NCBI GenBank assembly: GCA_028289605.1
Contig: JANQON010000002.1
Coordinates: 1-64,000, forward strand
DNA length: 64,000 nucleotides
Direction: 5' to 3'
From: Hyphococcus sp.
GTDB taxonomy: Bacteria > Pseudomonadota > Alphaproteobacteria > Caulobacterales > Parvularculaceae
Shown here: in pieces, positions 26,269 to 33,569 of the stretch
How positions within the stretch are numbered: the stretch's first letter is position 1
How the letters are laid out: every line of letters starts with the position of its first letter
Notes under the pieces: generated by a model
Told to the model about the DNA's origin: nothing
Database searches by the model: none
What the model saw: the letters and a program-made list of their open reading frames with translations, nothing else
Made by a program: the position numbers and the translations under genes

Positions 26269-27417
26269 CTAACCGTCCTCAGCCTCGAGATTCGGCGCGA
26301 TTGGATCGATGATAAGATCAGGACCATCGCTTTCCGGCGTGGCGGCGGCGCCCCTCGGGTTGGCCGGCGGCAAGGGCGGCAGATCAAGTCCGTTGGCAAC
26401 CCCGTTTGCGGGAATGAGCCGGATCGCCGGCGTATCGCCATCGACGCCAAGCGCGACGGCGCCGTTTCGGTATAATCCGCCCAAATTGGCGCCGGACGCC
26501 CCGAACGCCGCCGCGGACGAAACCCCGTCAACTTCCGCCGAGGGGACAATCGTCACCGCGCCCAGCCTCTGGCCGTCCTGTCGGTCCACGATCGTGACGA
26601 CGCCCGTCTCATAGTCGGCTGCTGCAATAAATCCTTGTACGGATGTTTCATTAGCTTGCGGCGCCGTTGCGAGTACGGCCAGGCTATCCGCGCCGCCGGA
26701 TACAGCTCGTGAGAATGGAGACGCCAGACCGTCTTCTGAATCGAAGCGGTAGATTTCTCCAGTCTCCGCGCCGAGGATGACAACGCCGTCAACGTCGACT
26801 GCGCAGGTCGCGATGTCGTCGGGAATATCAATTGTCGTTCGCCCATTAACGGACAAACCCGCTACGCCGCCATTCATGTTTGGCGTTATATTGAAAATGT
26901 GCAGTTCGCCTTTTTGCACGGCGAACAGCGTGGGGTCGACGACGCCGATGGCGCGGCCCATGCAAAAGTCGCGAAGGGCGCCGCGGATCTCCGGCCCGCC
27001 GGACAGCGTGATGAACAACCGCGATCCGTTGTCGATTCCATAAAAACGAAAGGCGCCGTCGGTCCTGTCGAATGTCGCTGTTAAACCGGCCGCCGCTGGA
27101 CCGAAGCCGATATAGCTGACCGCAACACCGAATGAATCCACCCCGGGAATCCGGCTGACTTCGGCCCCATCCTCAATATTGTACGAAATGAGCCCCTGCG
27201 GCCCCGCCACGAGGACCAGCGAGTTGAACGCCACATTCGGATGGGTCCAAAAGTCAACGCCAGTCGGGACGGCGACGAGGTCAGGCACCGCATCGCTCGC
27301 TGGAACGCCGACGGGGGCGACGGGTTCGGGCTCAGGCTGCGGGTCGGCGCGCTCGCCGCAGGCGGTCGCAAGCAAGAAAACGCCGAGGGCGACGATGGCC
27401 TGGCCGGTCATACGCAT
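26269..27417 (-). CDS. Phytase-like beta-propeller lipoprotein
   Basis: A 382-residue lipoprotein. The signal ends in a lipobox (LLATAC, Cys20) and is followed by an acidic Pro-rich linker. The body has repeated blades with GLISYNIEDGAEVSRIPG, FRFYGIDNGSRLF, GELHIFNI, GEIYRFDSEDG and VTIVDRQDGQRLGAVTI. The opening VDFWTHPNVAFNSLVLVAGP resembles the beta-propeller phytase fold, where similar segments bind calcium. Whether it hydrolyses phytate is unknown. The C-terminal tail is Pro-rich and probably disordered. It stands alone, divergent from rplM. Confidence 0.65.
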   Translation of the reverse strand: MRMTGQAIVALGVFLLATACGERADPQPEPEPVAPVGVPASDAVPDLVAVPTGVDFWTHPNVAFNSLVLVAGPQGLISYNIEDGAEVSRIPGVDSFGVAVSYIGFGPAAAGLTATFDRTDGAFRFYGIDNGSRLFITLSGGPEIRGALRDFCMGRAIGVVDPTLFAVQKGELHIFNITPNMNGGVAGLSVNGRTTIDIPDDIATCAVDVDGVVILGAETGEIYRFDSEDGLASPFSRAVSGGADSLAVLATAPQANETSVQGFIAAADYETGVVTIVDRQDGQRLGAVTIVPSAEVDGVSSAAAFGASGANLGGLYRNGAVALGVDGDTPAIRLIPANGVANGLDLPPLPPANPRGAAATPESDGPDLIIDPIAPNLEAEDG

Positions 27418-27744
27418 GAAAAAGCTCCGTTTGATTCTCGGGTTGTCGGTTCCGTCCCGCAGGCTGCGGCGTGCTTTGTCCGGCTTCTATATCCGCCGTT
27501 TGCGGTATTCGCCAGCGCCGTCACGGGGACGGCGGCGCCCCGCGCGCATCCGCGAGGGAAGGGGGTTGATATTGGGCGGTATTATTTTACCACATAAATA
27601 CGGCTCTGTTTTCAAATAGTTTCTCGGAATATGTTGACGAGAACGAAACAGGGCGGTATTCCGCCGGCCTTTCCCGCGGCGCGTTTGCGCTGCGGTAACG
27701 GAATTTGCGGGCGCAGCCCGCTTTGAAGCCAGGAATACGAAGTC
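27418..27744 (+). promoter_or_regulatory. rplM promoter and structured leader
   Basis: This 327-bp gap contains a good sigma-70 promoter facing rplM: TTGACG at 27634-27639, a 17-base spacer, and TATTCC at 27657-27662. The predicted leader of about 75 bases folds into two hairpins. One is a 9-bp stem at 27674-27695 with loop GTTT and a single G-U pair. The other is a 6-bp stem at 27707-27721 (GCGGGC/GCCCGC, loop GCA) followed by TTT. AGGA at 27732-27735 is a likely ribosome-binding site. Nothing convincing is seen nearer the lipoprotein gene. Confidence 0.65.
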
Positions 27745-28212
27745 ATGAAAACCTACGCCATGAAACCGGCGGACGCGGACAAGGCCTGGACGCTGATCGA
27801 TGCCGAAGGCCTCGTTGTCGGTCGTCTCGCCTCGGTCATCGCAACGCGCCTGCGCGGCAAGCATCTTCCAAGTTACACGCCGCATGTCGACATGGGCGAC
27901 AACGTGGTGGTCGTCAACGCCGACAAGGTGGTCTTCACCGGCCGGAAAATGTCAGACAAAAAGTTCTATTGGCACACCGGCTATCCGGGCGGAATCAAAG
28001 AGCGCACGATGGAGAAAATCATCGGCGGCGCCCATCCGGAACGCGTCTTGATGAAAGCCGTTGAGCGCATGATGCCGAAGGACTCTCCGCTTGCGCGCAA
28101 GCAGATGACGGGTCTGAAGATTTACGCCGGGCCGGAACACCCCCACGAAGCGCAACAGCCGCAGAAGCTGGATGTCGCCGCCATGAACTCCAAGAACAAA
28201 CGGGACAGCTAA
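27745..28212 (+). CDS. rplM: 50S ribosomal protein L13
   Basis: A 155-residue ribosomal protein. It has the family pattern: [37 protein letters not shown] and [18 protein letters not shown], then [13 protein letters not shown] and [20 protein letters not shown]. Length is slightly above Escherichia coli L13, as usual in alphaproteobacteria. It is followed by rpsI after three bases. The leader carries two strong hairpins that could allow autoregulation. Confidence 0.98.
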   Translation: MKTYAMKPADADKAWTLIDAEGLVVGRLASVIATRLRGKHLPSYTPHVDMGDNVVVVNADKVVFTGRKMSDKKFYWHTGYPGGIKERTMEKIIGGAHPERVLMKAVERMMPKDSPLARKQMTGLKIYAGPEHPHEAQQPQKLDVAAMNSKNKRDS

Positions 28213-28215
28213 CCG

Positions 28216-28707
28216 ATGAGCACAACTTCCCTAGAGGACCTGAAAGACGTCGCCGCCGAAGCCGGCGTCGTGGACGCGCCCGCCGAAGAAGCAGCGCTTC
28301 CTGAGCCGAAGATCGACGCGCAAGGACGCGCCTACGCCACCGGCAAACGCAAGACCGCAGTGGCGCGGGTTTGGATCAAGCCAGGCGCCGGTCGGATTGT
28401 CGTCAATGACAAGGACCATACGGAGTATTTTGGCCGTGCGGTTCTGCAAATGATCATCAAGCAGCCGCTCGCCGCTGCGGAGCGCAACGATCAGTATGAC
28501 GTGTTCTGCTCGGTGAAAGGGTCCGGTCCGTCGGGTCAAGCCGGCGCCGTGCGTCACGGCATTGCCCGCGCGCTGACCTATTTCGAGCCGGAACTGCGCT
28601 CGGTGCTGAAGAAAGGCGGCTTTCTCACGCGCGACAGCCGCGTGGTGGAACGTAAAAAATACGGACGCAAGAAGGCGCGCCGGAGCTTCCAGTTCTCCAA
28701 GCGCTAA
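28216..28707 (+). CDS. rpsI: 30S ribosomal protein S9
   Basis: A 163-residue protein. The first about 35 residues are an acidic extension common in alphaproteobacterial S9. The core begins at [20 protein letters not shown] and includes [33 protein letters not shown] and the C-terminal [17 protein letters not shown] tail that contacts tRNA in the P site. It is coupled to rplM and followed by a strong terminator. Confidence 0.98.
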   Translation: MSTTSLEDLKDVAAEAGVVDAPAEEAALPEPKIDAQGRAYATGKRKTAVARVWIKPGAGRIVVNDKDHTEYFGRAVLQMIIKQPLAAAERNDQYDVFCSVKGSGPSGQAGAVRHGIARALTYFEPELRSVLKKGGFLTRDSRVVERKKYGRKKARRSFQFSKR

Positions 28708-28730
28708 TCGCTGTCCGCATGTCAATGGCA

Positions 28731-28763
28731 AAGCGCCGCCCTCTGGGGCGGCGTTTTTTTTTA
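28731..28763 (+). terminator. Intrinsic terminator after rpsI
   Basis: A GC-rich hairpin (CGCCGCCC and GGGCGGCG around a short loop) followed by a run of nine T residues, 24 bases after the rpsI stop. This is a textbook Rho-independent terminator. Confidence 0.92.
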
Positions 28764-28783
28764 AACGTATTCCCTGTTTTCGC

Positions 28784-29437
28784 TTAGTCCGTATCAACAA
28801 TGCACCGTCTGCTGGCATGTGCAAAAAAGTAAACCCAACACGTCACTCCGATGAATTTGAAGCCGTCTTCAACAAAGAAATGAAGATTGCGATCGGGAAT
28901 CATCGTCAGCACGTCTTCCGCCATCGCAATCGAAAACAGTAAGAAGGCGGCCAGCAACGCGATATACCGGTTTTCCAGGCATTCCCGCGCGAAGATCAAC
29001 ACAAAACCGGTCAATGTCATTACGTAAAAAAGAAAAACGCCCTTTTCTGGCGCGCCGAGCGCAATCAGAATCTCGTCGTGAATGAGAAACAGGTCGTCTG
29101 CTCCAAGCATTGCGGAAATGGCGCCGGCGGAAAACAAGAATGACGCTTTGCGGTTTTCGCGGCGCGTCTTCAGTATGAGTGACGAAAAGAAAAGTATGGA
29201 TGCGGCAATAATCCACATCGATGCGCTCATATTCGATATCGCGCCTGTCAGCACAAAGCAGCAGTCGTCGACCGATCGAGCAACGATGATGGGATCGCGC
29301 GTCAACTCGCCCAACGGAACAATATCTTGTGCGGCGCCGACCAGCATTACGATTAAGGGAGGGGCTATCCAAACGGCGAGGCTCTGCAAATACGACAATT
29401 GTCTGGCGCGTTCTGAATGCGTGAACGCATGCAACAT
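28784..29437 (-). CDS. Hypothetical multi-pass membrane protein
   Basis: An integral membrane protein of about 217 residues that I cannot assign to a family. It has about six hydrophobic segments (for example SLAVWIAPPLIVMLVGAA, MWIIAASILFFSSLIL, FLFYVMTLTGFVLIFA and ALLAAFLLFSIAMAEDVL). Acidic residues lie next to helices (SAMLGADDLFLIHDEI, MAEDVLTMIP, FFVEDGFKFIG). The DDLFLIHDE spacing is reminiscent of metal-dependent membrane enzymes, but this is speculative. The start is uncertain: ATG 29437 is chosen, while TTG 29536 would add 33 residues without a ribosome-binding site. It is less GC-biased than its neighbours. Confidence 0.65.
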   Translation of the reverse strand: MLHAFTHSERARQLSYLQSLAVWIAPPLIVMLVGAAQDIVPLGELTRDPIIVARSVDDCCFVLTGAISNMSASMWIIAASILFFSSLILKTRRENRKASFLFSAGAISAMLGADDLFLIHDEILIALGAPEKGVFLFYVMTLTGFVLIFARECLENRYIALLAAFLLFSIAMAEDVLTMIPDRNLHFFVEDGFKFIGVTCWVYFFAHASRRCIVDTD

Positions 29438-29592
29438 CGCATCTCGCAACTCTTTCGGAGAGAATAAGTCGAACCTCAAAATTCTAATCTCAAAATTGCG
29501 CGCAATAGGGGGGGTGGATGGCCATGTTTTCGCCAAGCAAAATCAAAGCCAATCGTCCCATATGCGCAATGCTGAAATCAGCAACGCCGCGC

Positions 29593-30237
29593 CTACAAGC
29601 TAAGCAGGGCCTGCAATTCTCGGATCGCCGGCGCGACATCGCCGATCGGCGCTTTGATGGTGGTCATTCCCATATCCCGCGCGGGTTTCAGGTTAACGCC
29701 GAGGTCATCGATGAAAATGCAGGCGGTCGGCGCGACGTCCAGCGCTTCGCACATCATTTGATAGATGCGCGGCTCCGGTTTTCTGACGCCGACTTTTGAG
29801 GATTCGATTACATGATCGAAAAACTGAAACACGTCGGCGATTTCGGCGGCGGCTGCCGGATCCGCCGCCATGGAGGTCGAATCGTGGCTCTCCATATTGT
29901 TGGTGATGCAACCGGTTTTGTATCCCGCCTGTTTGACGCGCTTCAGGGCGCTGACCATGTCCGGATAGAGGTCAAGGCTAAGCAACGACAAAAGCGTGTC
30001 GCCGCGAATTTCAAAGCCGGCGTCCCGCGTTTCCGCAGCGAACAGATTGTCGAATTCTTCGCGCGAAATCTCCGAGCGCTCATATTGCGAAAAGGCGCCG
30101 TCATGGAGTTTCGCTTTGATGACCCCGCCGATGAACTTTTCCGGAAGATTGTTCGCCGCTTCATAGACGGCGAAGTTCTGCACCGGCGATGTCGTGAACA
30201 CGCCGCCGAAATCGAAAATGACCGCCTGAAACGTCAT
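29593..30237 (-). CDS. HAD-superfamily hydrolase (epoxide hydrolase N-domain-like phosphatase)
   Basis: A 214-residue HAD hydrolase. Motif I is VIFDFGGVFTTS; the nucleophile Asp is present and the usual second Asp is Gly, as in the phosphatase domains of soluble epoxide hydrolase and ACAD10. Motif II is CITNN. Motif III/IV are VGVRKPEPRIYQ and CIFIDDLGVNLKPAR. The substrate is unknown. It is the last gene of the minus-strand rlmB-gst-gfa-sdr-had run and overlaps the SDR gene by four bases. Confidence 0.87.
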   Translation of the reverse strand: MTFQAVIFDFGGVFTTSPVQNFAVYEAANNLPEKFIGGVIKAKLHDGAFSQYERSEISREEFDNLFAAETRDAGFEIRGDTLLSLLSLDLYPDMVSALKRVKQAGYKTGCITNNMESHDSTSMAADPAAAAEIADVFQFFDHVIESSKVGVRKPEPRIYQMMCEALDVAPTACIFIDDLGVNLKPARDMGMTTIKAPIGDVAPAIRELQALLSL

Positions 30238-31112
30238 GAACGCTTCTTCCGAACCGGAATCTCAAAGCGTTTGGCGAGGACGTTGTCGATCATCCGCTTC
30301 GGCAACAATCTCGGCAGCGTCCACATGAAGAATTTGTTGCGTACGATGGCGTATCGCGTCGCCGGCTTGCGCACGGTCAGGATTTGATGGACGAGGTCCC
30401 CCACATCTTCCGGCGGCAAACCGGCTTCGCCGACTTCTTTGAACTTGTCGCGCATGCCAATCAGGATATCGTAGTATTCCGTACCCTTATATTCCTCCGC
30501 ATCGATGTCATCGGCCTTCGCCCAGATCGGCGTTTTAATGGCGCCGGGGCCGACCGTGACAACGTCTACGCCATGCAGCATCAGTTCGCGTCGGAGGCTA
30601 TCGGAAAAGGCTTCCAGCGCATGTTTCGACATGGCGTAAGGGCCGAGAATGGGCGAGGCGATCTTGCCTGCGATGGAGCTCATATTGACGATGCGGCCGG
30701 GGGCGCCGCGCAAGGAGCGATCTGCGCCGAGCAAAGGGCCAAAGGCCTGCGTAACATGCAGCGGGCCGAGAACATTGATTTCAAGTTGGCGGCGCAACTC
30801 GTCCGGATCTATGTAAAGGAGCGGTCCGCCGACAGCGACCCCTGCGTTGTTGATAAGCGCAGACAATGTATGCCCGTCAATCGCGTCGCGTACGTCATTG
30901 GCCGCTGCTTTCACAGCTTCAGGTTCTGTAACGTCAAAAATCAGGGGGCTGAACTTTTCTCCCAGCGCCGACTGCAGTTCCGCCGCGTCCTTTTCCTTTC
31001 TGACGCTGCCAAAGACGCGCCATCCCTCGACAACGAGTTTGTCTGCGATGGCGCGGCCAATGCCGGTTGATGCGCCGGTGATGACGGCGCTTTTTTCTAC
31101 CAATGCGGTCAT
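30234..31112 (-). CDS. SDR-family NAD(P)-dependent oxidoreductase
   Basis: A 292-residue short-chain dehydrogenase. The cofactor motif is TGASTGIG near residues 13-20 and NNAG near 87. The catalytic Ser lies in VNMSSIAGKI, and Tyr/Lys in YAMSKHALEAFSDSLRREL. A C-terminal helix-rich extension (ATRYAIVRNKFFMWTLPRLL) suggests membrane association, as in some retinol- or steroid-type SDRs. The substrate is unknown. It sits one base after the GFA gene and overlaps the HAD gene. Confidence 0.9.
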   Translation of the reverse strand: MTALVEKSAVITGASTGIGRAIADKLVVEGWRVFGSVRKEKDAAELQSALGEKFSPLIFDVTEPEAVKAAANDVRDAIDGHTLSALINNAGVAVGGPLLYIDPDELRRQLEINVLGPLHVTQAFGPLLGADRSLRGAPGRIVNMSSIAGKIASPILGPYAMSKHALEAFSDSLRRELMLHGVDVVTVGPGAIKTPIWAKADDIDAEEYKGTEYYDILIGMRDKFKEVGEAGLPPEDVGDLVHQILTVRKPATRYAIVRNKFFMWTLPRLLPKRMIDNVLAKRFEIPVRKKRS

Positions 31113-31502
31113 TTACGAATTCCTGCTGCGGCTGTGGGCCCAGGGAAGGGCCTCCTCGACAAATACGTCGCTGGTGGGCGCCAGATCACCTTGATCATCA
31201 AATCCGCCGACATAAAGATGCGTTTCGCCGGCCCATTTGGCGCCTTGATAGGAGAGGGGCGAGCCGCATTCGCAGCAAAAGGACCTGAAAACGCCGGGTG
31301 AGCTTTCTCTGAGCTTTCGCGCTTCGCCCGTCCATGAAACCTGTTCATCAAGAAACCCGACAAATGTTGAAAAAGGCGCGCCCGTCGCTCGCCGGCAGTC
31401 TGCGCAATGACAGTTGCCGATAAATTTCGGCGTTCCCTTTGCACTGAATCGTACAGCGCCGCACTGGCAACCGCCGCTCCTCACGGGCGCGGTCATTCCC
31501 AT
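31113..31502 (-). CDS. GFA family (glutathione-dependent formaldehyde-activating-like) protein
   Basis: A 129-residue zinc protein of the GFA/CENP-V fold. It has GGCQCGAVRF near residue 11, GNCHCADCRRATGAPFSTFV near residue 30 and SFCCECGSPLSY near residue 77, which supply the Cys ligands for two zinc sites. Family members are proposed S-hydroxymethylglutathione synthases, but the activity is disputed. It overlaps the upstream GST gene by ten bases, which fits a thiol-conjugate role. Confidence 0.9.
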   Translation of the reverse strand: MGMTAPVRSGGCQCGAVRFSAKGTPKFIGNCHCADCRRATGAPFSTFVGFLDEQVSWTGEARKLRESSPGVFRSFCCECGSPLSYQGAKWAGETHLYVGGFDDQGDLAPTSDVFVEEALPWAHSRSRNS

Positions 31503-32122
31503 CCCAATTCTTTCATAAAGGCTGCGTTTTTCTCATTGCATCGGGCGACCGCTGGTCGCGCCATCAATCGGTCAACATAAGATGTGAACGGTTCCTGCTT
31601 TTCAATCGCGCCGAACATCATCGCGAAATTGAGCGTCGACCCGAAAACGACGTCAGCTGCAGAAAACTGATCGCCCAAAATAAAGTCGCCGGCGGCCAGC
31701 GCCGTTTTGGCCGTTGCGATCACCTGATCGGCGTTGCCGTAGCCGATTGAAGCGGGATTTTCATTTTTTCGTTTGTTAAAGATATCGATCATCGCCGGTT
31801 CCACGCAGCTTGGCGCAAAGAACATCCAGCGAAAATAGGCGCCGCGTTTTGGATCCGACGGCGCCGGCGCCAGCCCTTTCTCTGCAAAGGCGTCAGCGAG
31901 ATAGGCGCAGATGGCCGCCGCCTCTGTCACCGCGACGCCGCCATGGACCAGCGCGGGCACTTTTCCCATCGGGTTGACGGCGAGATAGTCCGCTTGTTTC
32001 TGGGCGCCCTTCCGGATGTCGACGATGTTGATCTCACAAACGTCGCCCAGTTCTTCGTTCATCCAGAATGTGGTGCCGCCGCGTGTTTGCGGGCAGTGAT
32101 AGAGAACTGGTCGTTCAGCCAT
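31493..32122 (-). CDS. Glutathione S-transferase family protein
   Basis: A 209-residue GST. The thioredoxin-like N-domain has CPQTRGGTTFWMNEELG and the glutathione-binding NPMGKVPALV and TEAAAICAYLAD (cis-Pro and Glu/Ala site). The helical C-domain includes FILGDQFSAADVVFGSTL, where SAAD is the conserved N-capping box. It differs from the maleylacetoacetate isomerase pattern, so a direct link to the homogentisate dioxygenase at 42.7 kb is not supported. It lies 26 bases after rlmB. Confidence 0.9.
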   Translation of the reverse strand: MAERPVLYHCPQTRGGTTFWMNEELGDVCEINIVDIRKGAQKQADYLAVNPMGKVPALVHGGVAVTEAAAICAYLADAFAEKGLAPAPSDPKRGAYFRWMFFAPSCVEPAMIDIFNKRKNENPASIGYGNADQVIATAKTALAAGDFILGDQFSAADVVFGSTLNFAMMFGAIEKQEPFTSYVDRLMARPAVARCNEKNAAFMKELGWE

Positions 32123-32148
32123 GGTGGATCTCCCTTTGGGCGTGTGGG

Positions 32149-32937
32149 TCAGTCTTGAGCGCTGAGCGCATAAAGCGCAACCGCCGCCGCGGCTGAGACA
32201 TTGAGGCTTTCCATTTGCGAGGCAATCGGAATTCGGGCGAGGCGCGCACAGGTTTCAGCGACAAGCGGTCGAAGACCGGCGCCCTCAGCGCCCATCACCA
32301 ACGCGATCGGCAAATCGCGGGGTAGGGAGCTGATCGATTCCGGCGCTTCTCCGGCGAGCCCGACGGTTTCATAACCAAGACTGGCGAGAGCCTCGAGGCT
32401 GCGGGCGATGTTCACCACTTTAACGCAAGGAACGGTCTCGATCGCGCCGGCGGCGGCTTTGGCGAGGGCGCCGGCGAGCGGAGGCGTACGCCGCTCTTGC
32501 ACAACGATGGACTTGGCGTTGAAAGCGGCGGCGTTGCGGAATACGGCGCCGATGTTCTGCGGATCGGAGATCTGGTCGAGAACCACCACGGGCCGCCCCG
32601 CGTCGGCGGGCGCGCAGGCCTCTTTCAGGCGGTCGCGAGGCAAGTCGAAGACCTCTGCGGCGAGACCCTGATGCACGGCGCCCGGCGGCAGCAGCTTGTC
32701 GATGTCGTCGGGTTTGGCCGGTTGGTAGGTCTTGCCGAGATCGGCGAGATTCGTCCGCGGCGTCAGCCAGTCAGCCGCATTCTTGGTGGCGACAACCCGC
32801 CTGACGCGACGGTCCGGATTGGCCAGGGCCGCAGCCACCGCATGGCGCCCGTATAGCCAGAGCCGATCTGGAGCGCTCCCGCGTCGGCCAGATGATTTAG
32901 AAGATGTGTCGCCGCGATCCGGGCGTTTTGTCGCCAT
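32149..32937 (-). CDS. rlmB: 23S rRNA 2'-O-methyltransferase RlmB (TrmH/SpoU family)
   Basis: A 262-residue SPOUT methyltransferase. A basic N-terminal segment is followed by the substrate-binding domain (LWLYGRHAVAAALANPDRRV) and the knotted domain. Motif 1 is VVLDQISDPQNIGAVFRNAAAF, quoted here across its first and last halves. Motif 2 is IALVMGAEGAGLRPLV and motif 3 is RIPIASQMESLNVSAAAAVA. RlmB methylates G2251 in 23S rRNA in Escherichia coli; exact specificity is inferred. It is the first gene of a minus-strand operon and divergent from tRNA-Tyr. Confidence 0.9.
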   Translation of the reverse strand: MATKRPDRGDTSSKSSGRRGSAPDRLWLYGRHAVAAALANPDRRVRRVVATKNAADWLTPRTNLADLGKTYQPAKPDDIDKLLPPGAVHQGLAAEVFDLPRDRLKEACAPADAGRPVVVLDQISDPQNIGAVFRNAAAFNAKSIVVQERRTPPLAGALAKAAAGAIETVPCVKVVNIARSLEALASLGYETVGLAGEAPESISSLPRDLPIALVMGAEGAGLRPLVAETCARLARIPIASQMESLNVSAAAAVALYALSAQD

Positions 32938-33003
32938 CAGGACGACCTAGCGGGTATCGGCTCGCGCGACTAGGTCAGGCCTCTGTTTGGCAGGTTTAAG
33001 CGC

Positions 33004-33032
33004 TTGCGAAGATGCAGTCTCGCCGCTATAGA
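33004..33032 (+). promoter_or_regulatory. Sigma-70-type promoter for tRNA-Tyr
   Basis: TTGCGA at 33004-33009 and TATAGA at 33027-33032 with a 17-base spacer, about 80 bases upstream of the mature tRNA. Confidence 0.6.
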
Positions 33033-33119
33033 CGCCGTTCCCAAAAAAGGGCGGGGCGTCTTCCAGGCGACCTCGTCCATGCGCCGGCGCGACTAACGAC
33101 TATGCGCCCGGCTCCCCGT

Positions 33120-33205
33120 GGAGGGGTGGGAGAGTGGTTAAATCCACCAGACTGTAAATCTGGCCGCTTACGCGTACGTTGGTTCGAATCCAACCCCCTC
33201 CACCA
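33120..33205 (+). tRNA. tRNA-Tyr (anticodon GTA), CCA encoded
   Basis: A class II tRNA with a long variable arm. The acceptor stem GGAGGGG (33120-33126) pairs with CCCCTCC (33195-33201), followed by A and CCA. The anticodon arm CCAGACTGTAAATCTGG holds GTA at 33154-33156. The variable arm lies between 33164 and 33178. The T-arm is GGTTCGAATCC. Confidence 0.97.
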
Positions 33206-33569
33206 TTCGCCCTATGGAAATTGAAGTCCAGATCAGCGCGTCTTTCTATTTCGCTGCGGCGACGTGCTGTAATTCCATCAATTTTGTGCACACAGGAATC
33301 AGGACGTCGATCCAGATTGGTCGGAAGGCAAGCGCGCGCCGAAAGCAGACGTCCGCCGGTTGCGTCGCACAATCTCAACTCGCGCAACGAAGATGCAATT
33401 AGCCTCTGTGACTCTTTCATTTTTTCGCGCGGTCACAGGGCCAAGAATCGTTCCTCTAGGTACTAAATTTGGTTCCCTTGACAAAATCGCGAGCCCGTTC
33501 GGCCGGCGCTGGAAGCGCGCGCGCGCCTCGTCTAAGTTCCGGGATAAGTCCAAACCCCGAGGAGCCTTC
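33206..33569. other. Intergenic region between tRNA-Tyr and the M14 gene
   Basis: About 364 bp without a convincing gene. It contains an inverted repeat CTGTGAC (33406-33412) / GTCACAG (33432-33438) around an AT-rich loop, a possible stem-loop or operator, and a TTGACA hexamer at 33478-33483 without a good -10 partner. The M14 ribosome-binding site CGAGGAG is at 33558-33564. Confidence 0.5.

Noticed and set aside
33120-33205. tRNA-Tyr as an attachment site for a mobile island
   Set aside because: No integrase, no second copy of the tRNA 3-prime end, and housekeeping genes continue on one side.
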